Source: Sitta carolinensis
Taxonomy: Eukaryota > Chordata > Aves > Passeriformes > Sittidae
Length of the DNA stretch: 64,000 bases
NCBI GenBank assembly: GCA_032173965.1
Contig: JAVUNC010000004.1
Span: 62,928,501-62,992,500, forward strand
Direction of reading: 5' to 3'
Made by a program: the position numbers and the translations under genes. The notes under the pieces are model-generated. The model was not told the origin of the DNA, searched no databases, and saw only the letters and a list, made by a program, of their open reading frames with translations. Below, piece by piece: positions 11,701-23,849 of this stretch; position 1 is the first letter of the stretch, and every line of letters begins with the position of its first letter.

Positions 11701-14700
11701 CTGTTGTGAAAACTGAGCTCAAACACCTTTTCTGATCTAGTAATGTTGTACATCATTTTGCCATCTGTGTGAAATGCAAAGGCACAATAGAGGAATGCTT
11801 TGTTCTGCAAGGGAAAAGAAGCTGGAGAGACAACATTCTTGCTTCCAAAAGACTGCCCTGATGTAATAAGCAAGGAAAAAAAGATGGAAAGATGAAGGAC
11901 ACTTACAAAATTGTGTAAGTTACGTAAAATGGAAGTGGAAAAAAGTGGGGGCAGAGCAGCTTCATTCCTATAAGCAACATCAGCCAGAGTGTAAGAAAAC
12001 TATCATCTTTGCCATCTCATCCTCTAACCTTGCTCATAGGCAGTCTTGGGGACCGGAGGGAAAACACATTTTGCATCCAGTTTATGTATTATTTATACAA
12101 GTCTTGCACTCTCTGAGATCTTGTACTGTGCTAATAGGAAATGCTAAAAGGAAATCTCTAGAAATGGATTTAAGAACAGCTGTCAATTGGTGTTGCTCCA
12201 TAAGATGTCATTAGTGACACGGGATGAGACAGGGTGTGTTTAAAGATTACACTTGTTTCTAAAAGCCATTGTGTATCCACAGAAAAAAAAAAAAAAAAAG
12301 AATAAAACATTTTTCTAAGTTTACCAAATTTTAAGCACACCACAATCATTCTTCTGAAGGAGTTTCCCTGCCTTTTGCCATGAGTTAGTGTAACAGTAAG
12401 AATTACATGAGAGAGCAAACTGAACTTGTATGTGCAGGTTGTGAGGAGTTACATATTTAGCTTGTTTTGGTTTTGCTATTGCAAAAGATATCTGACCTTT
12501 TCTGGAGGAGCTCAGTTGCCACCTCTGCCTCGTGGCAGGCCTTTGCAAGTCTGGAGGGGGAGTGATGACACAGGTGCTGCCTTGCCTCCCATGGAGCTCT
12601 GTTCAAGCTTGCATGCAGGCATTTTTCAGGTTGCTACAGTCCTTTGGCCATCTGCATTTGCCCTGTCAATATGCTGCCAAAATAGTGGAGCACAAGCCTT
12701 TGTGAAGGGGTGGAACAGTGTGCTACCAACAACTCATACGCAGATCCAGAGTGAGCCCCTGCTTTCCTTCTTCCTCGTGAAGGATTTGTATGTAGAAATG
12801 CTCATCAACGTGGAGAAAATGCTTATCAATGAGTATATAGGTTCATCATACAGCACTTACATGATATGCTTTAGAATGAGGTGAAACACTCTAGAATTAT
12901 AAAAGGCATCTTCCATAGAGCCTTAATTTGGATCCCAGTGTATGTACAGTGGAAGATAACCCATAATTAAATGTTTGTTGGTTTTTTTGGTTTTTTTTTT
13001 TTCTGCAGGGATCTTATCATATAGGGAGAATAGTGATAAGAAAAAGAAGCAAGATTGGGAATTAATGAGGCTCTTTGCTTCACTTGTTCCACCATGTAGG
13101 AAATTAAACTTCTGTGAAAAATAAAGGCAGGAGACTAAAGGAGAGATAACATCTTTTGGAATGAAGAAGCAAGTGAATATTACAAAATGAAACCCTGCCA
13201 GTGCTGCACACTTCCTCCCTGACCGTAACCACAGCTCCCTCAGGCTGGTGCATGGGTGGTGAGTTGACCATTTAGACACGACAGGGTGGAGAAGAATCTG
13301 TCTGGGTCAGTATAAAATGGGCCAACATTAGAGTACCTGGCAGCTCTAGAAATCAGAAAAGACCAAAATTTTGCAAGAGGAAGGCCCAGAAACAGCACAC
13401 AACACTAAGTAGGATTAGGTACATTTTAAAATCCTAACTCTACAATGTAGTTCTTACATTATAGAAAATGTACACATTTTGCAAATTTGGTAAAATTCCC
13501 ACTGGGACAATTTTTAAAGTCCACTCCAACACATGAAACACTCAAGCTCTCATGAAGACCAGTTACTCTACTTGAAAACAACATCAGAATGTACTTCCTC
13601 AATTTTTCTTCCCATTTTCTCTTGTACCTTAAATGACTTCATTTCAGAAGTGAGACGAGGAGGAGTGTTAGAAGGAATCAACTAAAGTTCATCTGTGTTG
13701 TGATCCTGACCAGGAGGCTGCTGTGCATCAAGGAATCCATCACCCTGCACAGCAAACCTGAGCAGTCCCAGGCCTGTGCTGTGCCAGGCTGCACATCCAG
13801 CATGGCCTTCAGCCTCAGCTGTGCTGCACAGATGGACCCCTTGGCCATGGGACAAACTTGGCCACCTGTGGGCAACCTGACCCTGTGGGCAGTTTGCCTT
13901 TGGTACCAGCAATTACATCATCCCTCACCTGAAAATGCTGTGAGAAGCTCTCATGAAAACATCCTTCAGGAAAAGAGTTTGGTTTTTTATAATTATTTAC
14001 TAGGTCAAAGGACCAGAAAGAAAGAACCTTTCCTTAGAAGGTTCTGCCTTGAGAAAATACATATGGGGCCTGTCTGATGCTGTGGGGATGTAAGAACTAC
14101 TTACTATGTTTCTGTCTTTATTCTCTTATTAAAATGGCTACTTTATTAATCTACTTGTTGTGAGCCATTCTTTCTGAAATCCAGAAAGAGCCCTGCACTG
14201 TATTCCTCTCCATCTCTCTCTCACCTTACCACCAACCCAGTGCAAAACAACATCTTACATGGATTTTTAAAAAGCTTTTTGCTGTAATAGTGGAAAAAAA
14301 GTGTGACAAGAAAAATAATTGGCAAGCAACTAAATAAAAGTCTAGATGGTACTGTCATTTGCACCTTTACATCAATAAAACAGATGTTCCAGTCAGGACT
14401 AGCTTTGTGGTGTGTAATTGGACAAATTCAAAGGAGCAATATTTACTCTGGAGATTTTCCACCAAAAAGCCCTGGTGCTACCAGGAAAGCCATAGGGATA
14501 GGACCTGTGATCAGATGCCTTAATGAGAACATCATCTGGGATTTATGGCCTAAGAATTCAAAAAGTTGTTTTGTCTACCCATTATACAAAGATGGAGATA
14601 TTTTGCAGTGTATCAGGTACTCTTATGTTGCTTGGGCATACCCTAGAGATACAAACTAAAACAAAAGAGAAGAGATACCTGTAAAACGGACTGCTGGTGT

Positions 14701-16519
14701 TATAGAGGCACAAACTCACACTTTGTCTTCTCCAACAAGGGCAGAGATAATCATCCTATTGGACAATCACCCTGAGAGGCACACCAGGGGTGGGAGGCAG
14801 AGGCATCATGCCCACCCCTCAGACTGTGGGCTTCCAGGTGAGAAGGAGCTACATGGCTGTATCCATGGTAGAGACAACAGTGTCCCTGGGGCAGAGCCTC
14901 TTCTCAGAGCCAGGAAGGCAGAGCACCCAGTGGAACCTCAGGTTTTCTCAGAAGTTTCAACCAGGCTTGCTGCTTTCCAGCAACCAGGCAATCAGATCCT
15001 CCAGCAGCCTTCACAGCTGTGCCACCCCAGTGAACCTTCAAACCTGAAATACAGCTCATGCCAGGTATGATTTTTTAAACAGCAATAGCAGTGGGTTAAG
15101 CTGGTAACATAAATCATTCTCATGAGACAGATGTGTCTAGAGTATGATTTTATATCCAAGCTGTGGCCCTGGTACCATCTGGTTTAGTGGTGTGGTAGCC
15201 CCAACTACTGTGGTTGTGAAGCCGCAGGATCATGACATAATGCATGAGTGGCTCACACACTACCTGTGCTGAGGATGGGAACATGCATAGATAGTGAGTG
15301 CAGCAATAAAACTCATGATTTTCACACTGATTGCTTCTTGCTTCTATAGTTACATAGCTTGATCTCATGTGAACTGCCTCACTGACTTCTAGATGTTTGC
15401 AAAAATAAAGATTTTATAAAATGTAGAAACATTCTTAGAAATTTGATGTAAAAAAAATTTATTTCTTTTGTGGCCTCACCTTAGCTGTACAATACCCTCA
15501 AGATTTTAGATTTAATGAAAACATTACTCTTGTACTGCAGACAGCAGCTTGGAAATATGACCAGAAAAGTAAGTAAGGCAAAGAAAAAAAACACCTCAAG
15601 CATTCTTTAAAAAAGAACTTTCCAAAATCTAATTTTTGCATCTGCCTCTTGATATTCTTGCAGCCTGACTCACAGAATGCTGAGTGTGTGTGGGAGAGGC
15701 AGAGGGAGAGAGAAGGGGTGGCACTGCCATTTAAAAAATTATTATAAATGGATGAAATGCCAACTGTCTGCATTTTACCCTCAAGACATCATTAACTAGC
15801 CAAGGTTATTGCCATCATCTGTAACTAACAATGCAAAGATGATTAGTTTTGTTCTTAAATTTAAAGGAGACTATCATGAGACTTGACAGCAACACATTCA
15901 ACCTGCAAGGAACAGCTCAAGTCAGAAGTTTTCTAGACAGTTTTAGTGATGTTTCTTTTTTTGTTCCAAACATAGCAATTTAAAATATGTGCTTGCATGA
16001 TCACGAGTAGTCTGGATTGCCATAAAGCAAAAATTCGCTGTATCATTTAGATTGCTGTGTTTATACCGTTTACTCCCTCTTGCTTCTGCTGTCATGAGCT
16101 GGTTTTGTTTTCTTTTCTGCAGAAGGGTTTCACCCCTGGCTGCCACCCACCACAACATCCTGCTGGCACAAGGGCTGTAGACCACAGAGAGGAGGGTTGG
16201 ACTTTTACATCCAAACCAAACCCTGCTGTCTCTGGCAGCTTTCAAAATGTAGGGGAAGCACGTTGTGTACAAGCCTAAACTTAGTATAGGCATTGGGACT
16301 GTGGTGTTGCCATGTTTAGCCCTTCATTCTCTGGGCCACATGTTGTTATACTGTTAAGACAAGATGTGTTTGGTGTATGTAACAAAGCTGTCAAGACCTG
16401 TACTGGGTGCACATCTACGAATGGGGGCACAAGCACGACTGGGAGCTCTATGCAAGGTGTCTGAGAGGGAACCAAGCCACGTGTGCTACAAGCTTATGAG
16501 TGCCTTCCAACTTGAAAGA
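5772..16519. other. Intergenic DNA, no gene recognised
   Basis: This is AT-rich sequence with no supported gene. Short open frames here (for example 12426-12884 plus and 13700-14077 plus) have no conserved motif and no coherent splice context. A 17-base A tract lies at 12283-12299. Low-grade GC-richer patches occur at 12.5-12.7, 13.68-13.92 and 14.75-15.05 kb and may be old unidentified repeats. I see no clear CR1 end and no LTR ends with a target duplication. Confidence 0.45.
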
Positions 16520-16825
16520 GTCTATTGTTACTGTGATGCACAGAGGGAACACAGCAACATACACAACAGGTGTTCAGGCAGAGAAGAAGAAAAGAACTCT
16601 CCAGTTTATTGTTGACCTCGTATATATGAGTTCCTAGACAGTGACCAGAGATTGGACAGAAAAGTTCCCACCTCTCCATCTCCACTGGTCACTTGAGAAA
16701 TCCATCAGGTGATATCTTTTACAAAGGAATGCAAACATGATTCTTGTTTATCTTACAATTGATGAGAACTGACTCCATTATACCAAAACAAATCAGAAGG
16801 CTGATTTTCAGGGACAACAGTCTAT
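16520..16825 (-). mobile_element. Solo LTR of the same retroviral family, copy 2, with 6-bp target duplication
   Basis: The LTR spans 16526-16819 (294 bp) between identical 6-bp direct repeats gtctat (16520-16525 and 16820-16825). On the minus strand it starts TGTTGTCCCTGAAAATCAGC and ends in CA, closely matching the start of the copy at 59289. On the plus strand the complement of the poly(A) signal reads tttatt, next to a tatata box. There is no internal retroviral sequence nearby. Its sharp ends and intact duplication show a single insertion that was later reduced to one LTR. Confidence 0.9.
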
Positions 16826-19800
16826 GACTTCATAAACTGCCAAAAGTGTTGACAGAGAAGAAAACAATTCTGAGAAGCCCCCTACAGCAGTTCCCTGCTA
16901 TCAGGCCAGCTGGCTGGATGTGCTTGAGTGGAACACCAAATGCACATGGAGGCACACAGAGAGTCCTTGTATTCCAGGCACAAAGACACAGGTGAGGGAA
17001 TTCACTCTTGGCTCTGGGCAAACCGTTCACCATCAGTGTTGCTTGACATGGAAGCACAGAGTAGCTTCCCAAGGAGCCTGAGGCACAGCTTTTCACACAA
17101 CCATTTCTCCTCACCTGCTGATGTTTTTTGGCACAACACATGCCACACAGGGGCCTGGCAGCAACCTGCGCCCACCCACTGCTGATGCTCCCACCCCCTC
17201 AGGCCAGAACCAATTCATCAGAATAATGAAAGGTGTCTGAGTGGGTGCTTAAGAAGAAAATTACAGACATTTTTTGTATAAAGTTAAGGACTACTCAGTG
17301 TCCCTGCTTCCCAGCACACATTCTTGGTTGACTTTAGGCAAGTGTGTGTCTTGATTCCCTGTGGTCATGTGGCTGAGACAGGCACTTTGGTGTTCAGTGG
17401 AGAGAAGGTGGCAATGCCTCTGGTTATAGGAAGGTTTGCATGATTTTAGGTTCCCAGCAAAGTTTTCCAGTGAAACCTTAGGTGACTGTGGACTTGGAGC
17501 TACAAGAGTACCTTGCAGATGTCACATGCTTGATCTTAAATATTCCAGTGCCACTGAAGTTACCTGCAACACAGTTATTTCCATGTTTTATCTTGACTTC
17601 TGTGTGAACTGCTACACAATGCTGAAGTCCTGATGAGTGGCTGTGACATCTTCAACTGCAGTTGACTTGTTTTTCTTTCCCTAGGAAAGCTGAAAGCAGA
17701 TTTCCAGGGAAATCATACTGTGCTCCAAAATGCAATTTTATAATGGAATCTTTTTAGAACATTAGCTGCAGAGATGGACCACAGCCTCTTGACTAATAAA
17801 GACCTGGCAGTAATATGTCTTTTATTACCTAACCTTTGCAAAAGACCTAATTCTAAGACACAGACTATCAGTTTTACTAACATGATCTTCTGTGGCATTT
17901 AGCAGACTTAGAAAAGACCAGGAAAAGCAGATTACTGTATTCCCATTCAAACACAATTGTCATTTTACTGTGTTTCCCCACTGGGAAAAAAAAAAAGCCA
18001 TGTTTTGAGTACCTGCTGTACCAATAAGCATTCACAGTATGCACATAAAATTACATGGTACATACCATTGTCCTCTCTGAAGAAGAGCTTTAAGAATGGC
18101 AAGGTGGCAGAAAAACCCTTAGAGTCACTCAGCTTTCAGTGGTTGTTCAGGAAGAAGCTCCAAAAAGACACAAGGTCATGGACATAATAGTGCTGTATTT
18201 CTGAAATGCTGCACTGGAAAACGCTCAGATCTGACTCTAAGCATTTCTCTGAAAGGAGTTTTGATCTGGATCTCATCTGACAAGACTCAGGAGAGCTTTG
18301 TAGGTCGAATTACTCTCTCTCTAGGTTACCAGGCTGATATTTGAGGCACTCAGGTGCTCTGGCAGAGATAAGCATAATCTGCAATGACATCTAGGCTACA
18401 CCAGAAGATAACACTGCTTCTGGTGTATTATTCAAAACATGAGCCAGCAGACTGGCTTTGGCTGCTTAAATACACACTGCAGTGCATTTGTGGCTAAAGC
18501 TGTACTCAGTGGCAGAACTAAACTGAACTGCCACCCTCAGGAAAACTTTATTAGAATAATTTCACGTTAGGCAGTTTATGTAACTAGATGTTAAAAACAT
18601 CACTTTCTAGAAACACTGTCAAGTGCTTATCCTCAAATAACCCATTCAACTTATTTTTAAACCAGAGGTACCTGGAAATACCGACCATACAGATTCCTGG
18701 AAATCATTGCATTGGAGGGACTCTTCAACCTGCTCTTGGTTTTCTTTGAGAAAGACATTTCAGATCAAAATGCTGAAGATATCTTGCGTTGAAAATCAAA
18801 TCATTAGGAGATCTAAACTGGTATGGCTTTGCTGCTGAAAGGCAGGTCACATGGATTTTGCAAAATTACTGTCAGTTTCCAAAAGAAACATTGTACTTTT
18901 TTAAAATCTTTGAAAGCATGATTCTTATCGTGTTATAAGACAACAGATTTTCAAGTAATGCTGAACATAACTTATGCTGCAGACTGTGGAACAAACTTTT
19001 AGGACTGTTTTTTATACTAGGTGGAGATGATACAAAGAAATCATTAAGGGTTAGTGTTTTGGTGTGGAGCCATAAGGCCAGTCCTGTGACAATCATGTGG
19101 TGCCATCTTAGCAATGGCTCTGCAACTGTTTAAACATACTTAATATTTTGTGCTGCCAGAGTAGAGGAGAACCTCAGCCTATTTCTAAAACATCCAACTA
19201 ATTTAAAATAAAACCACTAAGTATCAGTGGCAATACAAGAAGTTTTCAGTATGTAAGAACTTCTTGCTTTTCTTCCTCTTCTTCTTTCCTTCAAATGTTT
19301 TTTTTTGTGACAAAGCTCTACACAGGGATGAATGGCAGAAGTGACATTGCTGTCATCAAGAGAAATCCCTTGGAGCAGAAAGAATACCTCCAGCAAAGCT
19401 TTGGAGGGAACATGAGAAACAATCAAAACACAACATGCATTTTCAAAATTCATTCCAATATGAGAGGCACATAAAAGATAGTGTTGCATATATTTCAATC
19501 CTTGCTTTGCTCATGCTCCCAGCAAAAAAAAAAAAACAAAAAAAAGACCCCAAACAAACTTAAAAAAATACACCCATAAGAGAAATAGCTGCAAAGTTTT
19601 AAGATATCACCACCCCTCACAAGAGGTTATGCAGACCTGCACCTCAGCACCTTCACAGCATAGCTAAAACTCCTTTGAAAAGCACATTTATCTCCAGTTA
19701 CTGGATTTTGTACAGAAACAGCTGAGATGAGTGAGTGTGAGTGCACACACTCCACTTCATCAGCTACTCTAACAGTCCCAGGTGAAGATATGCACTGGTG

Positions 19801-21949
19801 ACATCTTAGATTGTATCAGATAGATGTGCCTGGAGCTCATCCAACCTCTCTTCAAGTTTCCACCATGCTCTCTGATCTGATGGGGACTGAATTAGCCAAG
19901 CTACACTTTCACTAATTTCCCAGCATTATCACAAGCAGCTAACAGCTACTGATAGCTCTTATGCTACTGTCAAAAATCTCTGATTCTTTCTACTTCCCCA
20001 CAGTCAGAATTACTTTCTATTTTCGAATGATTGGTGCTCCTGGCTGGCCTGCAAACTTCCTTCAGACCCTTAGCTGGCAAGAACCCATCACAGAGGAGTG
20101 CTGGTTATACTATGTTTATAGAAGTAGGTAATTCCTCCCCCCAGATTTCTATTATTGTGTCAACTGCTCCAGCAACTACGTCTCATGTCCAGGTCATTTG
20201 CTGTGGATATTATTTCCTCAATAAATGTGTTGTCCCATGTACGGGAAGAAATGTTAGTATTTGATTTTCTCTGGGAAAAAAAAAATAAATTAGAAAGTCA
20301 ACAGTTCTTGTTGATAATTCCTGAAGTGAAAACCCTACACAATTCTGAGGCCAGTAGATACCGAGTTAAACTTTGCACTGGAGGCAAATTCTTGGATATA
20401 CATCCTTGTTCCTGTTGTTCCTCTCCTGCTTTCAGAAGCAGAGAGAAAATGAAACTCAACTGCCCCAGGCAGTACACAATTCACATTCTCCTCTGATTGT
20501 CACAGATTTATTTTAATTCCAAGTTTCTCTGTCACTTTCTACATGGTATTCACAGAAGCCCTGAGCACTTTATTAGTGTTGTTAAGATAAATCTAAAATA
20601 AGAGAGATCTCTTCATAGTCCTGTCTCGGCTCCAACTCAGGGCTGAGCCTTACATTTACTGGTTTAGTTTTTACTGAAGTTTCAAGGCTGAGCCCTTCAG
20701 TGCTTAAAGAGCTGTCACGAGCTTGCACAGAGAACTACTTCCTGTCTGGGACAGGTTGGTATCTTCTGTACCAAAACTGGCATCCCAGACAATCACAAAG
20801 CACTTGGTATCTGTCAGCATACTCAGGCTATTCTGTGAATCCAAACAATCCAGAATCGGGCTTGCAGCAATACAGAAGCAAAAGAAAATTCAGCTGTAGT
20901 TATCTGGCAACACTCAGCTGTCTGGTCTAACCCCTCTGGCAGAAGGCTTGGGTCTCTGTCCCCCTCCTTTCTGCCTGAGGAGCACAGGGTGCAGGCACTT
21001 GCCAGCTCAGGTCTGGAAGCAGAAGAGCTGTGCCAGAGTGACAGAGCACTGGAGCCAGTAAATGCTGAGCTCCTGCTCTGCTCCTCCACTCCAGCTGGCT
21101 TGGACCCAGACAGCTCAGGTTTCTCTGCGTATCACTTCCCTGCTCTCCAGATTCTGGGGCCAGCACAAGCAGAGGCAGCCCAGATCTGTTTGCACACAGG
21201 ATCTAAGTTGTTTTGCTGTTGCACGAAGCAGAGCAAAACAAGATGAAAGGGGTAGCAGCTGGAGCTACACAGCTTTGTAGAGATTTTGTAACAATGCACG
21301 CATTTGCTGGATCTGTAAACGAGGAGATGCTTTTCAAACATTTTGCACTTGTTAAAGGCTGCTAAGGGAAATTCACCCATCCTGCAACTTTAAGAGCTGC
21401 AGCTGTGGAGTGCAAGCACAGAGCAGTAAGCAGTTTGCTTACCCACAGCTGCTCTCTTCATGCAGCAACTCTTCCTCCTTACTGGAGGGTGCACTTCCAC
21501 CTGATAAAAAGAATCAGCAGTAAGCTAGAAAACAGTCAAAAGGGTTTTATTCTTCCCCTCCCCTGCCACCTTCTGCCTGGAAAGATTTAGAGAAAATAGG
21601 ACTTCTATGAGGAAAAGAATCACAGCCTGAAGCTGCTGTACTAACGTCTAGTTAACACTGCATGAAAGCATTCAGGGAGCTCCTCACCACTTCCTTCACA
21701 AGTCTAGAGGACAAGAAAACAAAAGCATATGACTATGCACAGATGAATGAGGTACATTTAACATTCATGCTTTTTTGTGCACCATCTGGTCAATTCAAAG
21801 GGCAGTCATTCTTCTACTGAATCACACTGCAAAATTATTTCTATGTCACTGTTGTGCTTTCTGAAGAGTTGCCTAAATATGCTCCTTGCAGGAATTCAGT
21901 TTGCTTTCATTTCAGATTGAAACTAAAGAGAGAAACCAAAGCAGTAAGA
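16826..21949. other. Intergenic DNA downstream of ABRACL, no gene recognised
   Basis: No exon or RNA gene is supported. An A-rich interrupted tract is present at about 19525-19545. Some frames at 20.8-21.3 kb are open on both strands with a mildly G+C-rich composition, but they lack any family motif. The stretch lies 3' of ABRACL, whose probable poly(A) site is near 21950. Confidence 0.45.
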
Positions 21950-22081
21950 ATAACACAAATTTAAGTATGTGCTTTTATTTTATACTTTCATGGCACGTTT
22001 TCATTTGTAAACATTAAATAATTACCAGTCCTCTTCTTCAGATGTTGAAAATAACCACCAGACATTTGAGAGAATTACCTG

Positions 22082-22119
<38 letters not shown>

Positions 22120-22359
22120 AGAGAGAAAAAGATCTGGCATCTTTTACATTACCCACATACAGTACCATTTTAGGAAGACTTACAAAAAGGAATGTTTTCC
22201 AAAATAGGACAATTTTCTTTTGACTATAAAGGATATACAAAATACATCAAAACGCCTTGGAATGATCAGCCTTATTAAGAGTATGTGGCAAATCAAGCAA
22301 TTTTTTCATTGATCAGACTGTTCCTAACAATTCCATGAAGGCATAGCTGAAATACTGCA
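21950..22359 (-). other. ABRACL: ABRACL 3' untranslated region
   Basis: This region lies between the ABRACL stop codon (22360-22362) and the proposed poly(A) signal. It contains an uninterrupted 21-base A tract on the plus strand (22088-22108), which reads as a U21 tract in the mRNA, followed by more A/G-rich sequence. The extent is inferred from the poly(A) signal and is not proven. The poly-U tract could be polymorphic in length. Confidence 0.6.
21974..21979 (-). terminator. ABRACL: ABRACL polyadenylation signal (AATAAA)
   Basis: The plus-strand hexamer tttatt at 21974-21979 is AATAAA on the minus strand, about 380 bases downstream of the ABRACL stop codon. It is the first canonical signal found going downstream of the stop. 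Cleavage would be expected 10-30 bases beyond it, near 21945-21965. The assignment rests on position and motif only. Confidence 0.65.
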
Positions 22360-22544
22360 TCAGTCCTGCAGCAGCATGATATCCACATTGTCATGAACAC
22401 CTTGCAAAAGCAGCTCTCCTTGGTAAGTGATGATCTTCCGTCGTTTTGCCGCCTTAAGCGTTCCCACCAGGGCTTCAAAGAGGTTGGCACACTTCTCATC
22501 AGCAAACAGCACTCCAAATTTCACACTCATTTGTCCATCAGCAT
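22360..22544 (-). CDS. ABRACL: ABRACL coding exon 3 (C-terminal 61 codons plus stop), Costars family protein
   Basis: This is the last coding exon of ABRACL (ABRA C-terminal-like, a Costars family protein), a small cytosolic protein linked to actin dynamics and cell motility. On the minus strand the acceptor tttatttag ends at 22545 and the exon opens in phase 1, completing the codon begun in exon 2. It then reads NADGQMSVKFGVLF, continues through CANLFEALVGTLKAAKRRKI, and ends GVHDNVDIMLLQD before TGA at 22362-22360. These are the hallmark Costars-domain segments. The two coding exons add to 61 + 185 = 246 bases, giving 81 residues plus stop, the same length as human ABRACL. There is no frameshift or internal stop. 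Confidence 0.96.
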
Positions 22545-23782
22545 CTAAATAAAAGATGTAATGTAGATTTCCTTCAAGTTAGGAGATTACTGGAGAGATA
22601 AGGTGACACAAAGGACATTGAAAGTAAACCTCACCGTGTTTCCCAGTTTCTTTGGGATCATTTTGTGAATGCTGATGATAAGCAACAGGCAGAACTCCTG
22701 CCTAATCTAACTTTGCCTTTCTTACCAGACACTTGTATCATGGACCATGTATCTCCTCTGATTACTTTTATTGATGACTTTCTGAAACCTATGACGAGCA
22801 CAGGCCATCGAACATTTTCACAGCGTTTGGGAAGAAATTAGTTTTAAATAATTAAAAGCCTAGAATAGCTCAAATTGAGGGAGACCCATAAGGATCAAGT
22901 CAAACATTCTGCTCCTCCAACCTTAATCTAAACCATACATTAAAATATTTTTTTCACATTTTTTTTCATTCATTAATATTTAACGGTCACATTCATTCAC
23001 ATTTAACAGTCACAATATGAATTTTCATACAAAACAAAAATTTTAAAATATATGTTAGGAAAGTTATGTTCTTTCTAAAAATCAGATGCAGTCATACAAA
23101 ATAAAAGATGAACATATGCATTTAGGTTTTGAAAAACAAGAGGAAATGAACAAATGGCACCAGAACTGACATGCAGGAGCAAGTGGGGCATCCACAAAAT
23201 TGCATAAATATTTTTAAAGAAAGAGGAGTTTTAGCAATGAAAAACAATCTTAAGAGAAAATGGTACCTTCTAAGCAATTCTAAGGAAGTTTGGAACTCTG
23301 CATATAACTCCTGGATTAGTTCTAGGCACACAGACCAATTTCTTCCAAATAATACGATCATGAACAAAATTGAAATGCATGAATTCTGAAGTAAAGAAGT
23401 TACAAGGAAGGAGGTGGAAGGAGAAGGTGTGACTTTCTTCCCTTGGTGACTGCAGTGAGTACTGAAAGCCTAAAGAAAAGGTGACTCTTGCAGCTGATTC
23501 AGGATTCAGGGAGCAGGATTTCAGGCCTACATCCTCTCTGCTGCAGAGGCTTAAATGTTTAACTTTATAACAGAACTAATTTAAAGGATGGAACACGGGC
23601 AATAAGTACAATACATTAAGTGCATATGCAGGTTTTCAGGTTACCTGCTTATTTGAATTTGCCAAGTTCTTAGTTTGATATACCATGACTACATCTGCAT
23701 GACATGCATGCATGGTGACATGTATGTACATACGTACATCTGTAATATGACTACATCCATCCAGAGCTACTACAATACTTAC
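22545..23782 (-). other. ABRACL: ABRACL intron 2
   Basis: This 1,238-bp intron has a GTAAGT donor at its upstream (right) end, next to 23783, and a TTTATTTAG acceptor next to 22544, both on the minus strand. It contains AT-rich sequence and a short alternating purine-pyrimidine palindromic patch near 23700-23745 made of atgcatgc and gtatgtacatac. I see no other gene in it. Confidence 0.85.
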
Positions 23783-23849
23783 TTTTGGTTCCCAGTCGCC
23801 GAATCTCCTCAACTAAGAGGCTAATTTCATGTTCCACATTCATTGTGGT
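23783..23849 (-). CDS. ABRACL: ABRACL exon 2 with start codon (first 20 codons), Costars family protein
   Basis: On the minus strand a pyrimidine-rich acceptor ending ttttag is followed by 6 bases of 5'UTR and ATG at 23843-23841. The exon encodes MNVEHEISLLVEEIRRLGTK and one base of the next codon, then a consensus GTAAGT donor. The coding part is 61 bases (23783-23843). This is the N-terminal helix of the Costars domain and differs from human ABRACL at only a few positions as I recall that sequence. The ATG context ACCACAATGA has the favoured A at -3. The start is secure because the family begins with exactly this MNV segment. Confidence 0.96.

Noticed and set aside
12426..12884. 152-codon plus-strand frame
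   Set aside because: It is compositionally mixed, has no known domain, and shows no splice or promoter context; probably chance.
1..21949. HECA, the expected neighbour beyond ABRACL
   Set aside because: No frame matches HECA segments. The gene probably lies to the left of the window.
22293..22517. 74-codon minus-strand frame in ABRACL exon 3
   Set aside because: It is a shifted frame of the true ABRACL exon and lacks the Costars sequence.
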